The notes beneath the pieces were generated by a model. The model ran no database searches, was not told the DNA's origin, and was given only the letters and a program-made list of their open reading frames with translations. The position numbers and the translations under genes were made by a program. A DNA stretch of 64,000 nucleotides from the NCBI RefSeq assembly GCF_025643595.1, contig NZ_CP102826.1:620001-684000 (forward strand), read 5' to 3'. This DNA comes from Saccharopolyspora rosea (GTDB taxonomy: Bacteria; Actinomycetota; Actinomycetes; Mycobacteriales; Pseudonocardiaceae). Shown here one piece after another: positions 32,366 to 41,250 of this stretch (position 1 is the stretch's first letter; each line of letters opens with the position of its first letter).

Positions 32366-33391
32366 ATGGTACGAGTCATTGGTGCGACGAGGCTCACGAG
32401 GATCACCGGCGAGGACTCCTGCAACCGGACCGCGAGCCGGTTCGGCATCCACGCCACCGACCTGGGCATCCTCTGGGACGACGGTCGCGGCGGCGTGCTC
32501 GCCGCGTTCGGCGACACCTACGGCGAGGGCTGGGGCGGCGACGGTGCCGGTCCGCCGCACGCCGACTGGCGCTACAACGTCATCGCCCGCTCCACGAACA
32601 CCGACCTGGACGCGGGCCTGAAGTTCGACTCGGTGGTCGAGCGCGAGGACGGGATGGCCGGGCAGATCCTGCCCGGCGACCGGACCGGCGCGTCCGAGTC
32701 GACCGTGATCCCGACCTCCGGCATCGCCGTCGGGGGCCGCAACTTCCTGCACTACATGTCCGTCCGGCAGTGGGGCACGCCCGGCGTCTGGCACACCAAC
32801 TACGGCGCGCTGGCGTACTCCGACGACGGCGGGCGCACCTGGACGAAGTCCGACGCGGCGGTGTGGCCGAACCGCCGGCCGGGTCTGCTCGGCCGCGTCC
32901 TGCGCCGCGACGAGGGCGACCACCCGTTCCAGATGGTCGGGTTCGCGGGCGTGGTGGACGAGCACGTCTACCTGCTGGGCACCCCGAACGGCCGGTTCGG
33001 CTCCGGCCACCTCGCCCGGGTCGGCGCGTCCGACCTGCTGGACCCGGCCGCGTACCGGTACTGGACCGGCGACGGCTGGAGCGACGACCCGTTCGCGGCG
33101 GCCCCGGTGCTGCGCGCGCCGGTCGCGGAGCTGTCCGTGCAGTTCAACCGGCACTTCGGCCAGTGGTTCGCGGTGCACCTCGACGAGCACCGCGCGGCGA
33201 TCGTGCTGCGCACCGCGCCGGAGCTGACCGGCCCGTGGACCGACGGGGAGGTGCTGGTCGCAGGTTCGGAGTACCCGGCCCTGTACGGCGGGTTCCAGCA
33301 CCCGTGGGCGGCCGACCGCCCCGCGGTGTACTTCACGATGAGCCAGTGGGGGCCGTACAACGTCGACTTCTTCCGCGCCGACCTGGAATGA
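32366..33391 (+). CDS. DUF4185 protein, possible D-arabinan hydrolase (GH183)
   Basis: A 341-residue beta-propeller-like protein: ATDLGILWDDGRGGVLAAFGDTYGEGW, an ESTVIPTSG block, ALAYSDDGGRTWTKS and FQHPWAADRPAVYFTMSQWGPYN. This is the DUF4185 pattern; members of that family have been shown to be endo-D-arabinanases acting on mycobacterial arabinogalactan. Pseudonocardiales cell walls also contain arabinan. No signal peptide is visible after the ATG at 32366, which lies six bases behind TACGGT (leaderless), so export is unexplained. Substrate is an inference from the family. Confidence 0.75.
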   Translation: MVRVIGATRLTRITGEDSCNRTASRFGIHATDLGILWDDGRGGVLAAFGDTYGEGWGGDGAGPPHADWRYNVIARSTNTDLDAGLKFDSVVEREDGMAGQILPGDRTGASESTVIPTSGIAVGGRNFLHYMSVRQWGTPGVWHTNYGALAYSDDGGRTWTKSDAAVWPNRRPGLLGRVLRRDEGDHPFQMVGFAGVVDEHVYLLGTPNGRFGSGHLARVGASDLLDPAAYRYWTGDGWSDDPFAAAPVLRAPVAELSVQFNRHFGQWFAVHLDEHRAAIVLRTAPELTGPWTDGEVLVAGSEYPALYGGFQHPWAADRPAVYFTMSQWGPYNVDFFRADLE

Positions 33392-33490
33392 GGAGCTGGT
33401 CCATCCGGATGATCTCGGGGTGAGCGACGTCACCTCCGCATCCCGGCCCCGTTGTGCCCTGGGAACGGCACGACGAGGTGAGGTCGGACG

Positions 33491-34330
33491 ATGCGGATCG
33501 CAGGTGTGCTGGCGGCGGCGGTGCTCGCCCTGTGCGCGGTGGCCCAGCCCGCCGCGGCGGCTCCCGCCCAGGAGGTCGGACCGCCCGGGGCCAACGACTG
33601 GAACTGCAAGCCCGCACCGCAGCACCCGCGACCGGTCGTGCTGGTGCACGGCCTGAGCGGCGCGGCGGCCACCAACTGGGCCTTCCTGTCCCCGCAGCTG
33701 GCGAAGGCGGGCTACTGCGTGTTCGCGCTGACCTACGGCAAGCCACCCGGGTTGCCGCCGATCACGGGCGGGTTCGCGCCGATGGAGCGCAGCGCCCCGG
33801 AGCTCGCCGACTTCGTCGACCGGGTGCTCGACGCCACCGGTGCCGGGCAGGTCGACCTGGTCGGCCACTCCGAGGGCACCGTGATGCCGCAGTACTACCT
33901 GAAGTTCCTCGGCGGCGCCCCGAAGGTGCACCGCTACGTCGCGCTCACGCCGCTGTACGACGGCACCACCGTGCACAGCACCTCGGAACTGCTGGACCGG
34001 CTCGCCGAGGAGGTCCCCGGCCTCGGCGGCATCGCGGACACCGCCTGCGGTTCCTGCCGGGAGTTCTTCCACGGTTCGGACTTCCTGACCAAGCTGAACG
34101 CGGGCGGCGCGGCGGTGCCCGGCGTGCGGTACACGACCGTCATGAGCAGGTACGACGAGCTCGTCACGCCGTACACCAGCGGATACCTGCCGGGTGCGAC
34201 CAACATCGTCCTGCAGGACGTCTGCCCGGCCGACCCCGCCGAGCACGTCGCGGTCGCCTTCGACCCGCACGTCGCCCGCCTCGTGCTCAACGCCCTGGAC
34301 CCCGACCACCCCGAACCCGTGCGCTGCTGA
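33491..34330 (+). CDS. secreted triacylglycerol lipase/esterase (LipA/EstA class)
   Basis: A 279-residue exported alpha/beta hydrolase. Signal peptide MRIAGVLAAAVLALCAVAQ...AAA is followed by VVLVHGLSG (oxyanion region), the nucleophile S127 in GHSEGT, an acidic SRYDELVTPY and the catalytic His in HVAVAFDPHV. Four or more Cys in the mature chain may form disulfides. It belongs to the Pfam class 2 lipase group common in actinobacteria; substrate length preference cannot be read from sequence. The ATG at 33491 has GAGGT upstream. Confidence 0.88.
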   Translation: MRIAGVLAAAVLALCAVAQPAAAAPAQEVGPPGANDWNCKPAPQHPRPVVLVHGLSGAAATNWAFLSPQLAKAGYCVFALTYGKPPGLPPITGGFAPMERSAPELADFVDRVLDATGAGQVDLVGHSEGTVMPQYYLKFLGGAPKVHRYVALTPLYDGTTVHSTSELLDRLAEEVPGLGGIADTACGSCREFFHGSDFLTKLNAGGAAVPGVRYTTVMSRYDELVTPYTSGYLPGATNIVLQDVCPADPAEHVAVAFDPHVARLVLNALDPDHPEPVRC

Positions 34331-34408
34331 TCGGCGGGCGTGTCGCACTGGTCGCGCTGCGCGACACCGGTTCGAGGTCGCGAGGGCGCGAAACGTAGGC
34401 TAAGCACC

Positions 34409-36202
34409 ATGAGTGCCTCTGTGCTGACCGCTGTGGCCTGGCCCTACGCCAACGGTCCGCGGCACATCGGCCACGTCTCCGGCTTCGGTGTGCCCTCGGA
34501 CGTCTTCTCGCGCTACCAGCGAATGGCGGGCAACGAGGTGCTCATGGTGTCCGGCACCGACGAGCACGGCACCCCGATCTCGGTGCAGGCCGAGAAGGAA
34601 GGGCTGACCACCCGGCAGCTCGCGGACAAGTACAACCGGGTGATCACCGAGGACCTGCAGGGCCTCGGCCTGTCCTACGACCTGTTCACCCGCACCACGA
34701 CCGGCAACCACTACCGGGTGGTGCAGGAGATCTTCCTGGCGCTGCACCGCAACGGCTACATCGTGCCGAAGACGACCACCGGCGCGATCAGCCCGTCCAC
34801 CGGCCGCACGCTGCCCGACCGCTACATCGAGGGCACCTGCCCGATCTGCGGTTACGACGGCGCGCGCGGTGACCAGTGCGACAACTGCGGCAACCAGCTC
34901 GACCCGGCCGACCTGATCAACCCGGTGTCGCGGATCAACGGCGAGAAGCCGGAGTTCGTCGAGACCGAGCACCTGTTCCTGGACCTGCCCGCGTTCACCG
35001 AGTCGTTGGGCAAGTGGTTGTCCACCCGCACCGACTGGCGGCCGAACGTCCTGAAGTTCACCCAGAACCTCGTCGAGGACATGCGGCCGCGGCCGATCAG
35101 CCGCGACCTGGACTGGGGCGTGCCGATCCCGCTGGACGGCTGGCGCGACCAGCCGATGAAGCGGTTCTACGTCTGGTTCGACGCGGTCATCGGCTACCTG
35201 TCGGCCAGCGTCGAGTGGGCGCAGCGGATCGGGCAGCGGGACGCCTGGAAGCAGTGGTGGACCTCGCCGGACGCGCGTTGCTACTACTTCATGGGCAAGG
35301 ACAACATCACCTTCCACGCCCAGATCTGGCCCGCGCTGCTGATGGGCCACAACGGCCAGGGCGACAAGGGCGGTGAGGTCGGCCCGTTCGGCGAGCTCAA
35401 CCTGCCGGACGAGATCGTCTCCAGCGAGTTCCTCACCATGAGCGGGTCGAAGTTCTCCACCTCGCGCGGCACGGTGATCTACGTGCGGGACTTCCTGCGC
35501 GAGTTCGGCCCGGACACCCTGCGGTACTTCATCTCGGTCGCCGGTCCGGAGAACCAGGACACCGACTTCACCTGGGACGAGTTCGTCCGCCGGGTCAACT
35601 TCGAGCTGGCCAACGAGTGGGGCAACCTGGTCAACCGCGCGGTGTCGATGGCCGCGAAGAACAACGGTGCGGTGCCCGCCCCGACCTCGCCCCGGCCCGC
35701 CGACGAGGAGCTGAAGTCGTTGGCGCGCAACGCCTTCGACGTGGTCGGCGGACACCTGAGCCGCTCCCGGTTCAAGGCCGCTGCGCAGGAGGCGATGCGC
35801 GTCGTCTCGGCGGCGAACAAGTACCTGTCCGACCAGGAGCCGTGGAAGCTCAAGGACGACCCGGACCGCCGCGACGCCGTGCTGCACACCGCGTTGCAGG
35901 TCGTCTCCGACGCCAACGCGCTGCTCACCCCGTTCCTGCCGCACTCGGCGCAGAAGGTGCACGAGCTGCTGGGCGGCACCGGGGTCTGGTCGGCGCAGCC
36001 GGAGATCCGCGAGGTGTCCGACCTGGACGGATCCGGCGCCGAATACCCGGTGCTGATGGGCGACTACGCCGCCGAGCAGGCGAAGTGGGCCTCGACCGAG
36101 ATCGAGATCGGCCGACCGCTGAGCAAGCCGACGCCGCTGTTCGCCAAGCTCGACCCGAAGCTCGGGGAGACCGGGCCCGAGTGGGCCCCGATCCAGGACT
36201 GA
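34409..36202 (+). CDS. metG: methionyl-tRNA synthetase
   Basis: A 597-residue class I synthetase. HIGH motif is HIGH at 19-22; the connecting domain carries a zinc knuckle ([18 protein letters not shown]); the KMSKS motif appears as [11 protein letters not shown]; an anticodon-binding helical domain follows and there is no C-terminal EMAP-type extension. The ATG at 34409 is seven bases after TAGGCT, so leaderless; the open frame upstream to 34340 is not needed. It stands where Rv1007c stands in mycobacteria but points rightward with tatD. A long GC-rich hairpin follows. Confidence 0.95.
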   Translation: MSASVLTAVAWPYANGPRHIGHVSGFGVPSDVFSRYQRMAGNEVLMVSGTDEHGTPISVQAEKEGLTTRQLADKYNRVITEDLQGLGLSYDLFTRTTTGNHYRVVQEIFLALHRNGYIVPKTTTGAISPSTGRTLPDRYIEGTCPICGYDGARGDQCDNCGNQLDPADLINPVSRINGEKPEFVETEHLFLDLPAFTESLGKWLSTRTDWRPNVLKFTQNLVEDMRPRPISRDLDWGVPIPLDGWRDQPMKRFYVWFDAVIGYLSASVEWAQRIGQRDAWKQWWTSPDARCYYFMGKDNITFHAQIWPALLMGHNGQGDKGGEVGPFGELNLPDEIVSSEFLTMSGSKFSTSRGTVIYVRDFLREFGPDTLRYFISVAGPENQDTDFTWDEFVRRVNFELANEWGNLVNRAVSMAAKNNGAVPAPTSPRPADEELKSLARNAFDVVGGHLSRSRFKAAAQEAMRVVSAANKYLSDQEPWKLKDDPDRRDAVLHTALQVVSDANALLTPFLPHSAQKVHELLGGTGVWSAQPEIREVSDLDGSGAEYPVLMGDYAAEQAKWASTEIEIGRPLSKPTPLFAKLDPKLGETGPEWAPIQD

Positions 36203-36209
36203 GTTCGCG

Positions 36210-36260
36210 CGGCCCCGGGCCGTGCGGGGCCGTGCCGGTAGCGCCCCGCACCCGGGGCCG
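36210..36260 (+). terminator. long hairpin after metG
   Basis: CGGCCCCGGG (36210-36219) pairs with CCCGGGGCCG (36251-36260), extended inward by GTGCGGGGC/GCCCCGCAC. It begins eight bases after the metG stop. Confidence 0.7.
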
Positions 36261-36300
36261 ACGTGCGGCTGACGCCGGTCTGCGAAAGGAACCCTCGGCG

Positions 36301-37134
36301 ATGAGCAAGCGCGACAGGAAGCGGGAACTGCCGCCGGTGCCGGAGGCCCTCCCGGCCCCGGCGGTCGACGCGCACACCCACCTGGACGCCTGCGGCGCCA
36401 AGACGGCCGACGAGGTGCGCGCGGTCGTCGACCGGGCGCAGTCGGCCGGTGTCGGCCGGGTGGTGACGGTCGCCGACGACATCGCCTCCGCGGAGTGGGC
36501 CGTCGAAGCGTCCACCTGGGACGATCGGGTGTTCGCGGCGGTGGCGCTGCACCCGACGCGCACCGCGGACTTCGGCGACGCCGACCGCGGGGTGCTGGAA
36601 CGGCTGGTCGACCACCCGCGAGTGGTCGCGGTCGGCGAGACCGGCCTGGACTACTACTGGGACTACTCGCCGCCGGAACCCCAGCAGGAGGCGTTCCGGT
36701 GGCACATCGACCTCGCCAAGCGGTCCGGCAAGCCGCTGATGATCCACGACCGCGAGGCGCACGAGGACATCCTGCGCATCCTCGACGAGGAGGGCGCCCC
36801 GGAGACCGTGGTGTTCCACTGCTTCTCCGGGGACGGCGAGTTCGCCCGCCGCTGCGTCGACGCCGGGTACGTGCTGTCGTTCGCCGGAACCGCGACCTTC
36901 CGCAACGCCCGGGGCGTGCGCGAGGCGGTGGCGCTGGTCCCGGTGGAGCAGCTGCTCGTGGAGACCGACGCGCCGTTCCTGACCCCGCACCCGTACCGCG
37001 GTCAGCCGAACGAACCGTACTGCGTCAACTACACCCTTCGAGGAATCGCGGAACTCCGCGGAATGAGTCTGGAAGAACTCGTCGTGGCCACCACGACCAC
37101 GGCCGAGCGGACTTTCGGGTTCGATCAGGCGTAA
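36301..37134 (+). CDS. tatD: TatD-family metal-dependent deoxyribonuclease
   Basis: A 277-residue TIM-barrel hydrolase with the metal-site series HTHLD, GETGLDYYW, MIHDRE, FHCFSG and ETDAPFL. TatD enzymes are 3'-5' DNases/RNases linked to DNA repair and oxidative stress. ATG 36301 with GAAAGGAA upstream is chosen; the frame is open far upstream inside metG but out of register with it. It corresponds to Rv1008, directly before the Rpf genes. Confidence 0.92.
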   Translation: MSKRDRKRELPPVPEALPAPAVDAHTHLDACGAKTADEVRAVVDRAQSAGVGRVVTVADDIASAEWAVEASTWDDRVFAAVALHPTRTADFGDADRGVLERLVDHPRVVAVGETGLDYYWDYSPPEPQQEAFRWHIDLAKRSGKPLMIHDREAHEDILRILDEEGAPETVVFHCFSGDGEFARRCVDAGYVLSFAGTATFRNARGVREAVALVPVEQLLVETDAPFLTPHPYRGQPNEPYCVNYTLRGIAELRGMSLEELVVATTTTAERTFGFDQA

Positions 37135-37305
37135 CCCCATCCAGCGCTCGGTCACCGGCCGTCTTGTGATATCGGACGTCGTCCGGCGGCGAGTTTGCGC
37201 CTCCGGCAGCCGTCCCTACGGTCCACTGTGGAAGCCGGGATGGGGGACACCGGCGCCCACCGCGCGGGATCTCCCTGCCCGGAGCAACGACAGTCAGGAC
37301 CGTCC

Positions 37306-37665
37306 ATGCGACGACGTTGTTCCGCGCACGCGGTGGTGGTGGCGGTGGCGTTCCTCGGTGGCGCGCCCGCGGCGGCGGCGACGCCGGAACCCGGGCCCAT
37401 CGCCCCGGAGGCCGCGGCGATGTGGGACCGGCTCGCCGGGTGCGAGTCCGGTGGCGACTGGTCCGCCGACACCGGCAACGGCTTCTACGGCGGACTGCAG
37501 TTCAACCTCGGCACCTGGCGGGCCCAGGGCGGGGACCGGTTCGCCGACCTGCCGAACCAGGCCACGCGCGACGAGCAGATCCACGTGGCGGAGGCGCTGC
37601 GCGACGCCCGCGGCGGCTTCGGGGCGTGGCCCGCGTGCGCGGAGAAGCTCGGGTTGCCGCTCTGA
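37306..37665 (+). CDS. small secreted resuscitation-promoting factor
   Basis: A 119-residue exported protein made of a signal peptide (to about residue 25), a short Pro/Glu linker and one Rpf transglycosylase-like domain: MWDRLAGCESGGDWSADTGNGFYGGLQF...GAWPACAEKLGL. The catalytic Glu is E47, and the paired Cys that clamp the domain are present. Rpf proteins cleave peptidoglycan to promote growth and resuscitation. The ATG at 37306 has only a weak AGGACC upstream. It lies just ahead of rpfB, so two Rpf genes are in tandem. Confidence 0.9.
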   Translation: MRRRCSAHAVVVAVAFLGGAPAAAATPEPGPIAPEAAAMWDRLAGCESGGDWSADTGNGFYGGLQFNLGTWRAQGGDRFADLPNQATRDEQIHVAEALRDARGGFGAWPACAEKLGLPL

Positions 37666-38226
37666 TCAACTCTCCCCGGTGTACCCGGGCCACCCCTCCG
37701 GGGGACGTGGATTCCGGTCCGTGCGCGCGCCGCGCGAGCCGGGCGGTGCCGCGTCGACGCGGTCTGAACTGTGCGTTGCCACCTGGTGTGATATGTCACT
37801 GGACTGGTTGGCCGGGTTGTTAACGCGGCCGGAACGGTACCCCTGAACGGGGTAACTCCACGAGTTCTCCGCTACTGATCGTGATGAGTTGCCCGGCAAT
37901 CCGGCGTAACCCAGATCACATCCACTTTCGGGGTCCTTGGCCCGCCCCGCTTGATCACGCTAGAGTCTCGGCCTCGTAACCGATGACAAGCCAGTCATGG
38001 GGAACACCCGCTAGTCGCCGCCGGTGTACGTCGGGGAAGCGGGTCCGGGGCAACGAGGCCGCGGACCGGCTAGGACGGCGCTTGGCTACGGGAGTCGGAT
38101 ACGGACACGAAGCACGAAGGTCACGTGCACGCGAGGAGTTGGGGGAGCAGCCGATGAGTTCGCACGGCAACTCCCGCGCTCGACATACCGCGCGCACGAC
38201 TTCCGCCTTCGGGAGGTAACGACCCT
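37666..38226 (+). promoter_or_regulatory. 561-base untranslated region ahead of rpfB
   Basis: No gene is seen here. A possible -10 (TAGAGT) lies at 37961-37966, which would give a leader of about 250 bases to rpfB. The leader has several potential stems, for example ATGAC/GTCAT near 37983-37998, and ends with GGGAGG before the GTG. In mycobacteria rpfB is controlled by a structured leader; I could not match this one to a known riboswitch class, and the hallmark blocks of the c-di-AMP (ydaO) riboswitch are not evident. Confidence 0.4.
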
Positions 38227-39714
38227 GTGAACGAACGCGGTGAGCCCGGCAATCCCGGTGCCACGGGCACCGGCTACTGGGCTGATTCCTTCGACTCAGC
38301 AACGGACTGGTTCACCCCGGTGCAGGACGACCAGCACACGGCGGTCGGGCTGTTGGAGCGCCCGGAGCCCCAGGGCTACCCGGCCGCGGACCACCCGAGC
38401 CTGCCGCCGGGCGCGCTGGAGATCACGCCGGAGGACATCTACGAGGCGCTCGGCCCCGATGCCGAGGACATGCTCTCGACCGCCGAGGTCGACGTAGACG
38501 AGGTCATCCGGCTGCTGAACGCCGAGACCGTGGTCCTGCCGCCGCTGGAGCTCCCGGAGGGCTTCGAGGCGGAGACCGAGACCGAGGGCGAACCGTCGCC
38601 CGAGATGGTCGAGGCGATCGCCACCTGGAAGCGGCGCTTCGTCAAGGGCGCCGTGGCCGGTGTGCTGCTCACGCTGACCGGGACCGGTAGCGCCGCGGCC
38701 GCGATGGACAAGTCCGTCACGGTCGACGTCGACGGGCAAGAGCACACCATCAACACCTACGACTCCACCGTCGGCGACGTGCTCGCCGACGAGGGCATCC
38801 AGGTCGGGCCGCATGACGCGCTGAGCCCGTCGCCGCAGGCCAAGATCCACCACGGCGACACCATCACCCTCGACCGCGGTCGGCTGCTCAAGCTCAACGT
38901 CGACGGCCAGCACCGCGAGGAGTGGGTCCGCTCGGTCACCGTCGACCAGGCGCTGCGCCAGCTCGGTGTGAACACCGACGGCGCGTGGCTGTCCGCCGAC
39001 CGCGGGATGGCCGTGCCCGAGAACGGCATGGACCTGGTCGTCAACACGGCCAAGCACATCACCGTCTTCGACGGCGGCCAGCCGGCCCGGCAGCTGACCA
39101 CGACCGCGGTCACCATCGACGACCTGGTCAAGGAGCAGAAGCTCAACCTCGGGCCGGAGGACCACGTCACCCCCGGTGGTGACCAGAAGATCACCAACGG
39201 CGCCGAGGTGCACATCGACCGCACCACGAGCTCGGTGATCAACGTGACCGTGCCGGTCGACCCGCCGGTGCAGCAGATCGTCGACAACACGATGTTCAAG
39301 GGCGAGGAGCGCGTCCAGTCGCCCGGCACGCCCGGGGAGAAGATCGTGTTCACCCGCGTCACCTCCCGCAACGGTGACGAGGTCGGCCGCGAGTCGATCG
39401 GTGAGAAGATCACCAAGCAGGCCACGCCCAAGATCGTCATCGTCGGTGGGAAGCAGCCGCCGAACAGCGGGGTCTGGGACAAGCTGGTCCAGTGCGAGGC
39501 CGGTGGCAACTGGGCGATGAACAGCGGCAACGGCTACTACGGCGGGCTGCAGTTCGACAAGTCGACCTGGGACGCCTTCGGCGGCGACCAGTACGCGCAG
39601 TACCCCCACCAGGCCAGCCGCGAGCAGCAGATCTCGATCGCCGAGAAGGTCCGGGACTCCCGCGGTGGCGGGTACGGCGCCTGGCCGTCCTGCTCGTCCA
39701 AGCTCGGCCTGTAA
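38227..39714 (+). CDS. rpfB: resuscitation-promoting factor RpfB
   Basis: A 495-residue protein. An acidic cytosolic N-terminus of about 135 residues precedes a TM anchor (about 140-159). Then come three DUF348 repeats (MDKSVTVDVDGQEHTINTYD..., KLNVDGQHREEWV..., ITVFDGGQPARQLTT...), a G5 domain (about 325-405) and the C-terminal Rpf domain (VWDKLVQCEAGGNWAMNSG..., catalytic E424). This is RpfB, about 130 residues longer than the 362-residue M. tuberculosis protein because of the N-terminal part. GTG 38227 follows GGGAGG at ten bases. A hairpin separates it from ksgA, unlike the tight mycobacterial rpfB-ksgA-ispE operon. Confidence 0.93.
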   Translation: MNERGEPGNPGATGTGYWADSFDSATDWFTPVQDDQHTAVGLLERPEPQGYPAADHPSLPPGALEITPEDIYEALGPDAEDMLSTAEVDVDEVIRLLNAETVVLPPLELPEGFEAETETEGEPSPEMVEAIATWKRRFVKGAVAGVLLTLTGTGSAAAAMDKSVTVDVDGQEHTINTYDSTVGDVLADEGIQVGPHDALSPSPQAKIHHGDTITLDRGRLLKLNVDGQHREEWVRSVTVDQALRQLGVNTDGAWLSADRGMAVPENGMDLVVNTAKHITVFDGGQPARQLTTTAVTIDDLVKEQKLNLGPEDHVTPGGDQKITNGAEVHIDRTTSSVINVTVPVDPPVQQIVDNTMFKGEERVQSPGTPGEKIVFTRVTSRNGDEVGRESIGEKITKQATPKIVIVGGKQPPNSGVWDKLVQCEAGGNWAMNSGNGYYGGLQFDKSTWDAFGGDQYAQYPHQASREQQISIAEKVRDSRGGGYGAWPSCSSKLGL

Positions 39715-39792
39715 CCGGCCGCCCGGCGGACCCGTTGCGCGCGCGGGGTTTTCCCGCGCCGCAGCGGGACGGCGCACGACGTGGAACTGACC

Positions 39793-39818
39793 GAGGGGCC
39801 GTGCTCGCACGGCCCCTC
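39793..39818 (+). terminator. palindrome between rpfB and ksgA
   Basis: GAGGGGCCGTGC and GCACGGCCCCTC flank a 2-base loop (39793-39818), 79 bases after rpfB. Confidence 0.75.
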
Positions 39819-39856
39819 GCGTCGGTGGTGCGGTGCGCGCGGGTACGTTCTTCGAC

Positions 39857-40708
39857 GTGGACGACCAGCAGGCGACGCTGCTCGGCCCGGCCGACGTGCG
39901 TCGGCTGGCCGGCGAACTCGGCATCCGGCCGACGAAGAAGCTCGGCCAGAACTTCGTGCACGACGCCAACACGGTGCGCCGCATCGTGTCCGCGGCGTCG
40001 ATCCGGCCGGAGGACGTCGTGCTGGAGGTCGGCCCGGGGCTGGGCTCGCTGACGCTCGCGCTGCTGCCGGTCGCCGGTGCGGTCACCGCCGTCGAGATCG
40101 ACCCGGTGCTCGCCGGTCGGTTGCCGCGCACCGCCGCCGAATACGCCCCGGCGTTCGCCGACCGGCTGCGGGTGGTCGAGGCGGACGCGCTGCGGGTGCG
40201 CGCGGACGACTTCGCCGCCGCCCCGACCGCCCTGGTCGCGAATCTCCCGTACAACGTGGCGGTTCCGGTCGTGCTGCACCTGCTGGCCGAACTGCCGACG
40301 CTGCGGCACGGGCTGGTGATGGTGCAGTCCGAGGTAGCCGAGCGGATGGCCGCGGAGCCGGGCAACCGCGTCTACGGCGTGCCGAGCGTCAAGGCGGCCT
40401 GGTTCGCCGACGTGCGGCGCGCGGGTCCGGTGCCGCGCAACGTGTTCTGGCCGGTGCCCAATGTGGACTCCGGACTGGTCGCCTTCGAGCGCGTCGAACC
40501 GCCGTCCACCGCCCCGCGCCGGGAGGTCTTCCGCGTGGTGGACGCGGCGTTCGCGCAGCGGCGGAAGACGTTGCGGGGCGCGCTGTCCGGGTGGGCCGGG
40601 TCGGCGGCTCGCGCCGAGGAGGTGCTGCGCGCCGCGGGCATCGACCCGACCGCGCGCGGCGAGCAGCTGCGCATCGCGGACTTCGCACGCATCGTCGAGG
40701 TCGCTTAG
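39857..40708 (+). CDS. ksgA: 16S rRNA dimethyladenosine transferase KsgA
   Basis: A 283-residue rRNA adenine N6,N6-dimethyltransferase acting on A1518/A1519 of 16S rRNA. SAM-binding and catalytic motifs are [53 protein letters not shown], and the C-terminal [13 protein letters not shown]. The GTG at 39857 ([10 protein letters not shown]) is seven bases after TACGTT and is taken as a leaderless start; the GTG at 39833 lies upstream of that -10. Orthologue of Rv1010. Confidence 0.93.
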   Translation: MDDQQATLLGPADVRRLAGELGIRPTKKLGQNFVHDANTVRRIVSAASIRPEDVVLEVGPGLGSLTLALLPVAGAVTAVEIDPVLAGRLPRTAAEYAPAFADRLRVVEADALRVRADDFAAAPTALVANLPYNVAVPVVLHLLAELPTLRHGLVMVQSEVAERMAAEPGNRVYGVPSVKAAWFADVRRAGPVPRNVFWPVPNVDSGLVAFERVEPPSTAPRREVFRVVDAAFAQRRKTLRGALSGWAGSAARAEEVLRAAGIDPTARGEQLRIADFARIVEVA

Positions 40709-40915
40709 CACATTTGGCGCGTTTCCGCCAGTCCTCTGGGGTATTTCACTCCTTCACTCGTTGAGCGGTGTGATTGTGGGAGCAATCTTGCTACAGCGAG
40801 TCACCGCGAACGTCCGTCTCGGGAAGAAAATTCCCGCTCGTCCGAGCGTGTGATCTAACGGACGATTTCGGAAAGTGACCGATATCAACTTGCGTCCGAA
40901 ACGGCCAGTGGGTTC

Positions 40916-40921
40916 TACTAT
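40916..40921 (+). promoter_or_regulatory. -10 element of the metNIQ leader
   Basis: TACTAT lies nine bases before the first stem of the SAM riboswitch. The surrounding 40720-40930 stretch is unusually A/T-rich for this genome and holds no gene. Confidence 0.5.
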
Positions 40922-40929
40922 TCGGGAAA

Positions 40930-41015
40930 TCCATCCCGAGCGGCCGAGAGACCTGGCTCAGTGACGCCGCAGCAACCACCCCTCGGGGGCAGGTGCTAAC
41001 GCCAGGAGCGATGGA
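40930..41015 (+). ncRNA. SAM-I (S-box type) riboswitch upstream of metNIQ
   Basis: The element closes with TCCATC (40930-40935) and GATGGA (41010-41015). Inside are CGAGAGACCTGGCTCAGTGA, CGCCGCAGCAACC, a CCCCTCGGGGG stem and GCAGGTGCTAACGCCAGGAG. These are the S-box core blocks (GAxxGACTGGCCC-type, CAGCAACC, GGTGCTAA.CC). When SAM is plentiful it would shut off methionine uptake. It is followed at once by a leader-peptide ORF. Confidence 0.85.
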
Positions 41016-41018
41016 GCT

Positions 41019-41174
41019 GTGGTGACCAAATCGCTGTTAGCCAGCCCGCTTGCGGCCCCGACGAGCACCCGACCGGCGCGAGCCCGGCGCACTCACATCA
41101 GGAGGCTGCTGACGCAGCGGCGCGTCATCGACCACGGGCGGCGCACCACGACCGCCTGTCGCCGCGGCGTGTGA
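41019..41174 (+). CDS. leader-peptide ORF with actinobacterial Cys-type motif
   Basis: A 51-codon frame (GTG 41019 or GTG 41022) ends in RRLLTQRRVIDHGRRTTTAC followed by RRGV. The LTxRRxIDxxR...C pattern matches the small leader peptides found before sulfur-metabolism genes in actinobacteria, where translation through a Cys codon is thought to sense cysteinyl-tRNA. A true start may lie further in, since AGGAGG occurs at 41100. It sits between the SAM riboswitch and metN. GC-rich inverted stretches follow its stop. Confidence 0.5.
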   Translation: MVTKSLLASPLAAPTSTRPARARRTHIRRLLTQRRVIDHGRRTTTACRRGV

Positions 41175-41250
41175 CCTCAGCCCTCACCTGTTCCCCTGCG
41201 TGACCGAGCGCCCTCGTCGGCGCGTCGCGCGAGCTGATGTGGAGCCGATC

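Noticed and set aside
37960..38226. c-di-AMP (ydaO) riboswitch before rpfB
   Set aside because: Such riboswitches precede some actinobacterial rpf genes, but I could not find the conserved aptamer blocks here, so only an unassigned leader is reported.
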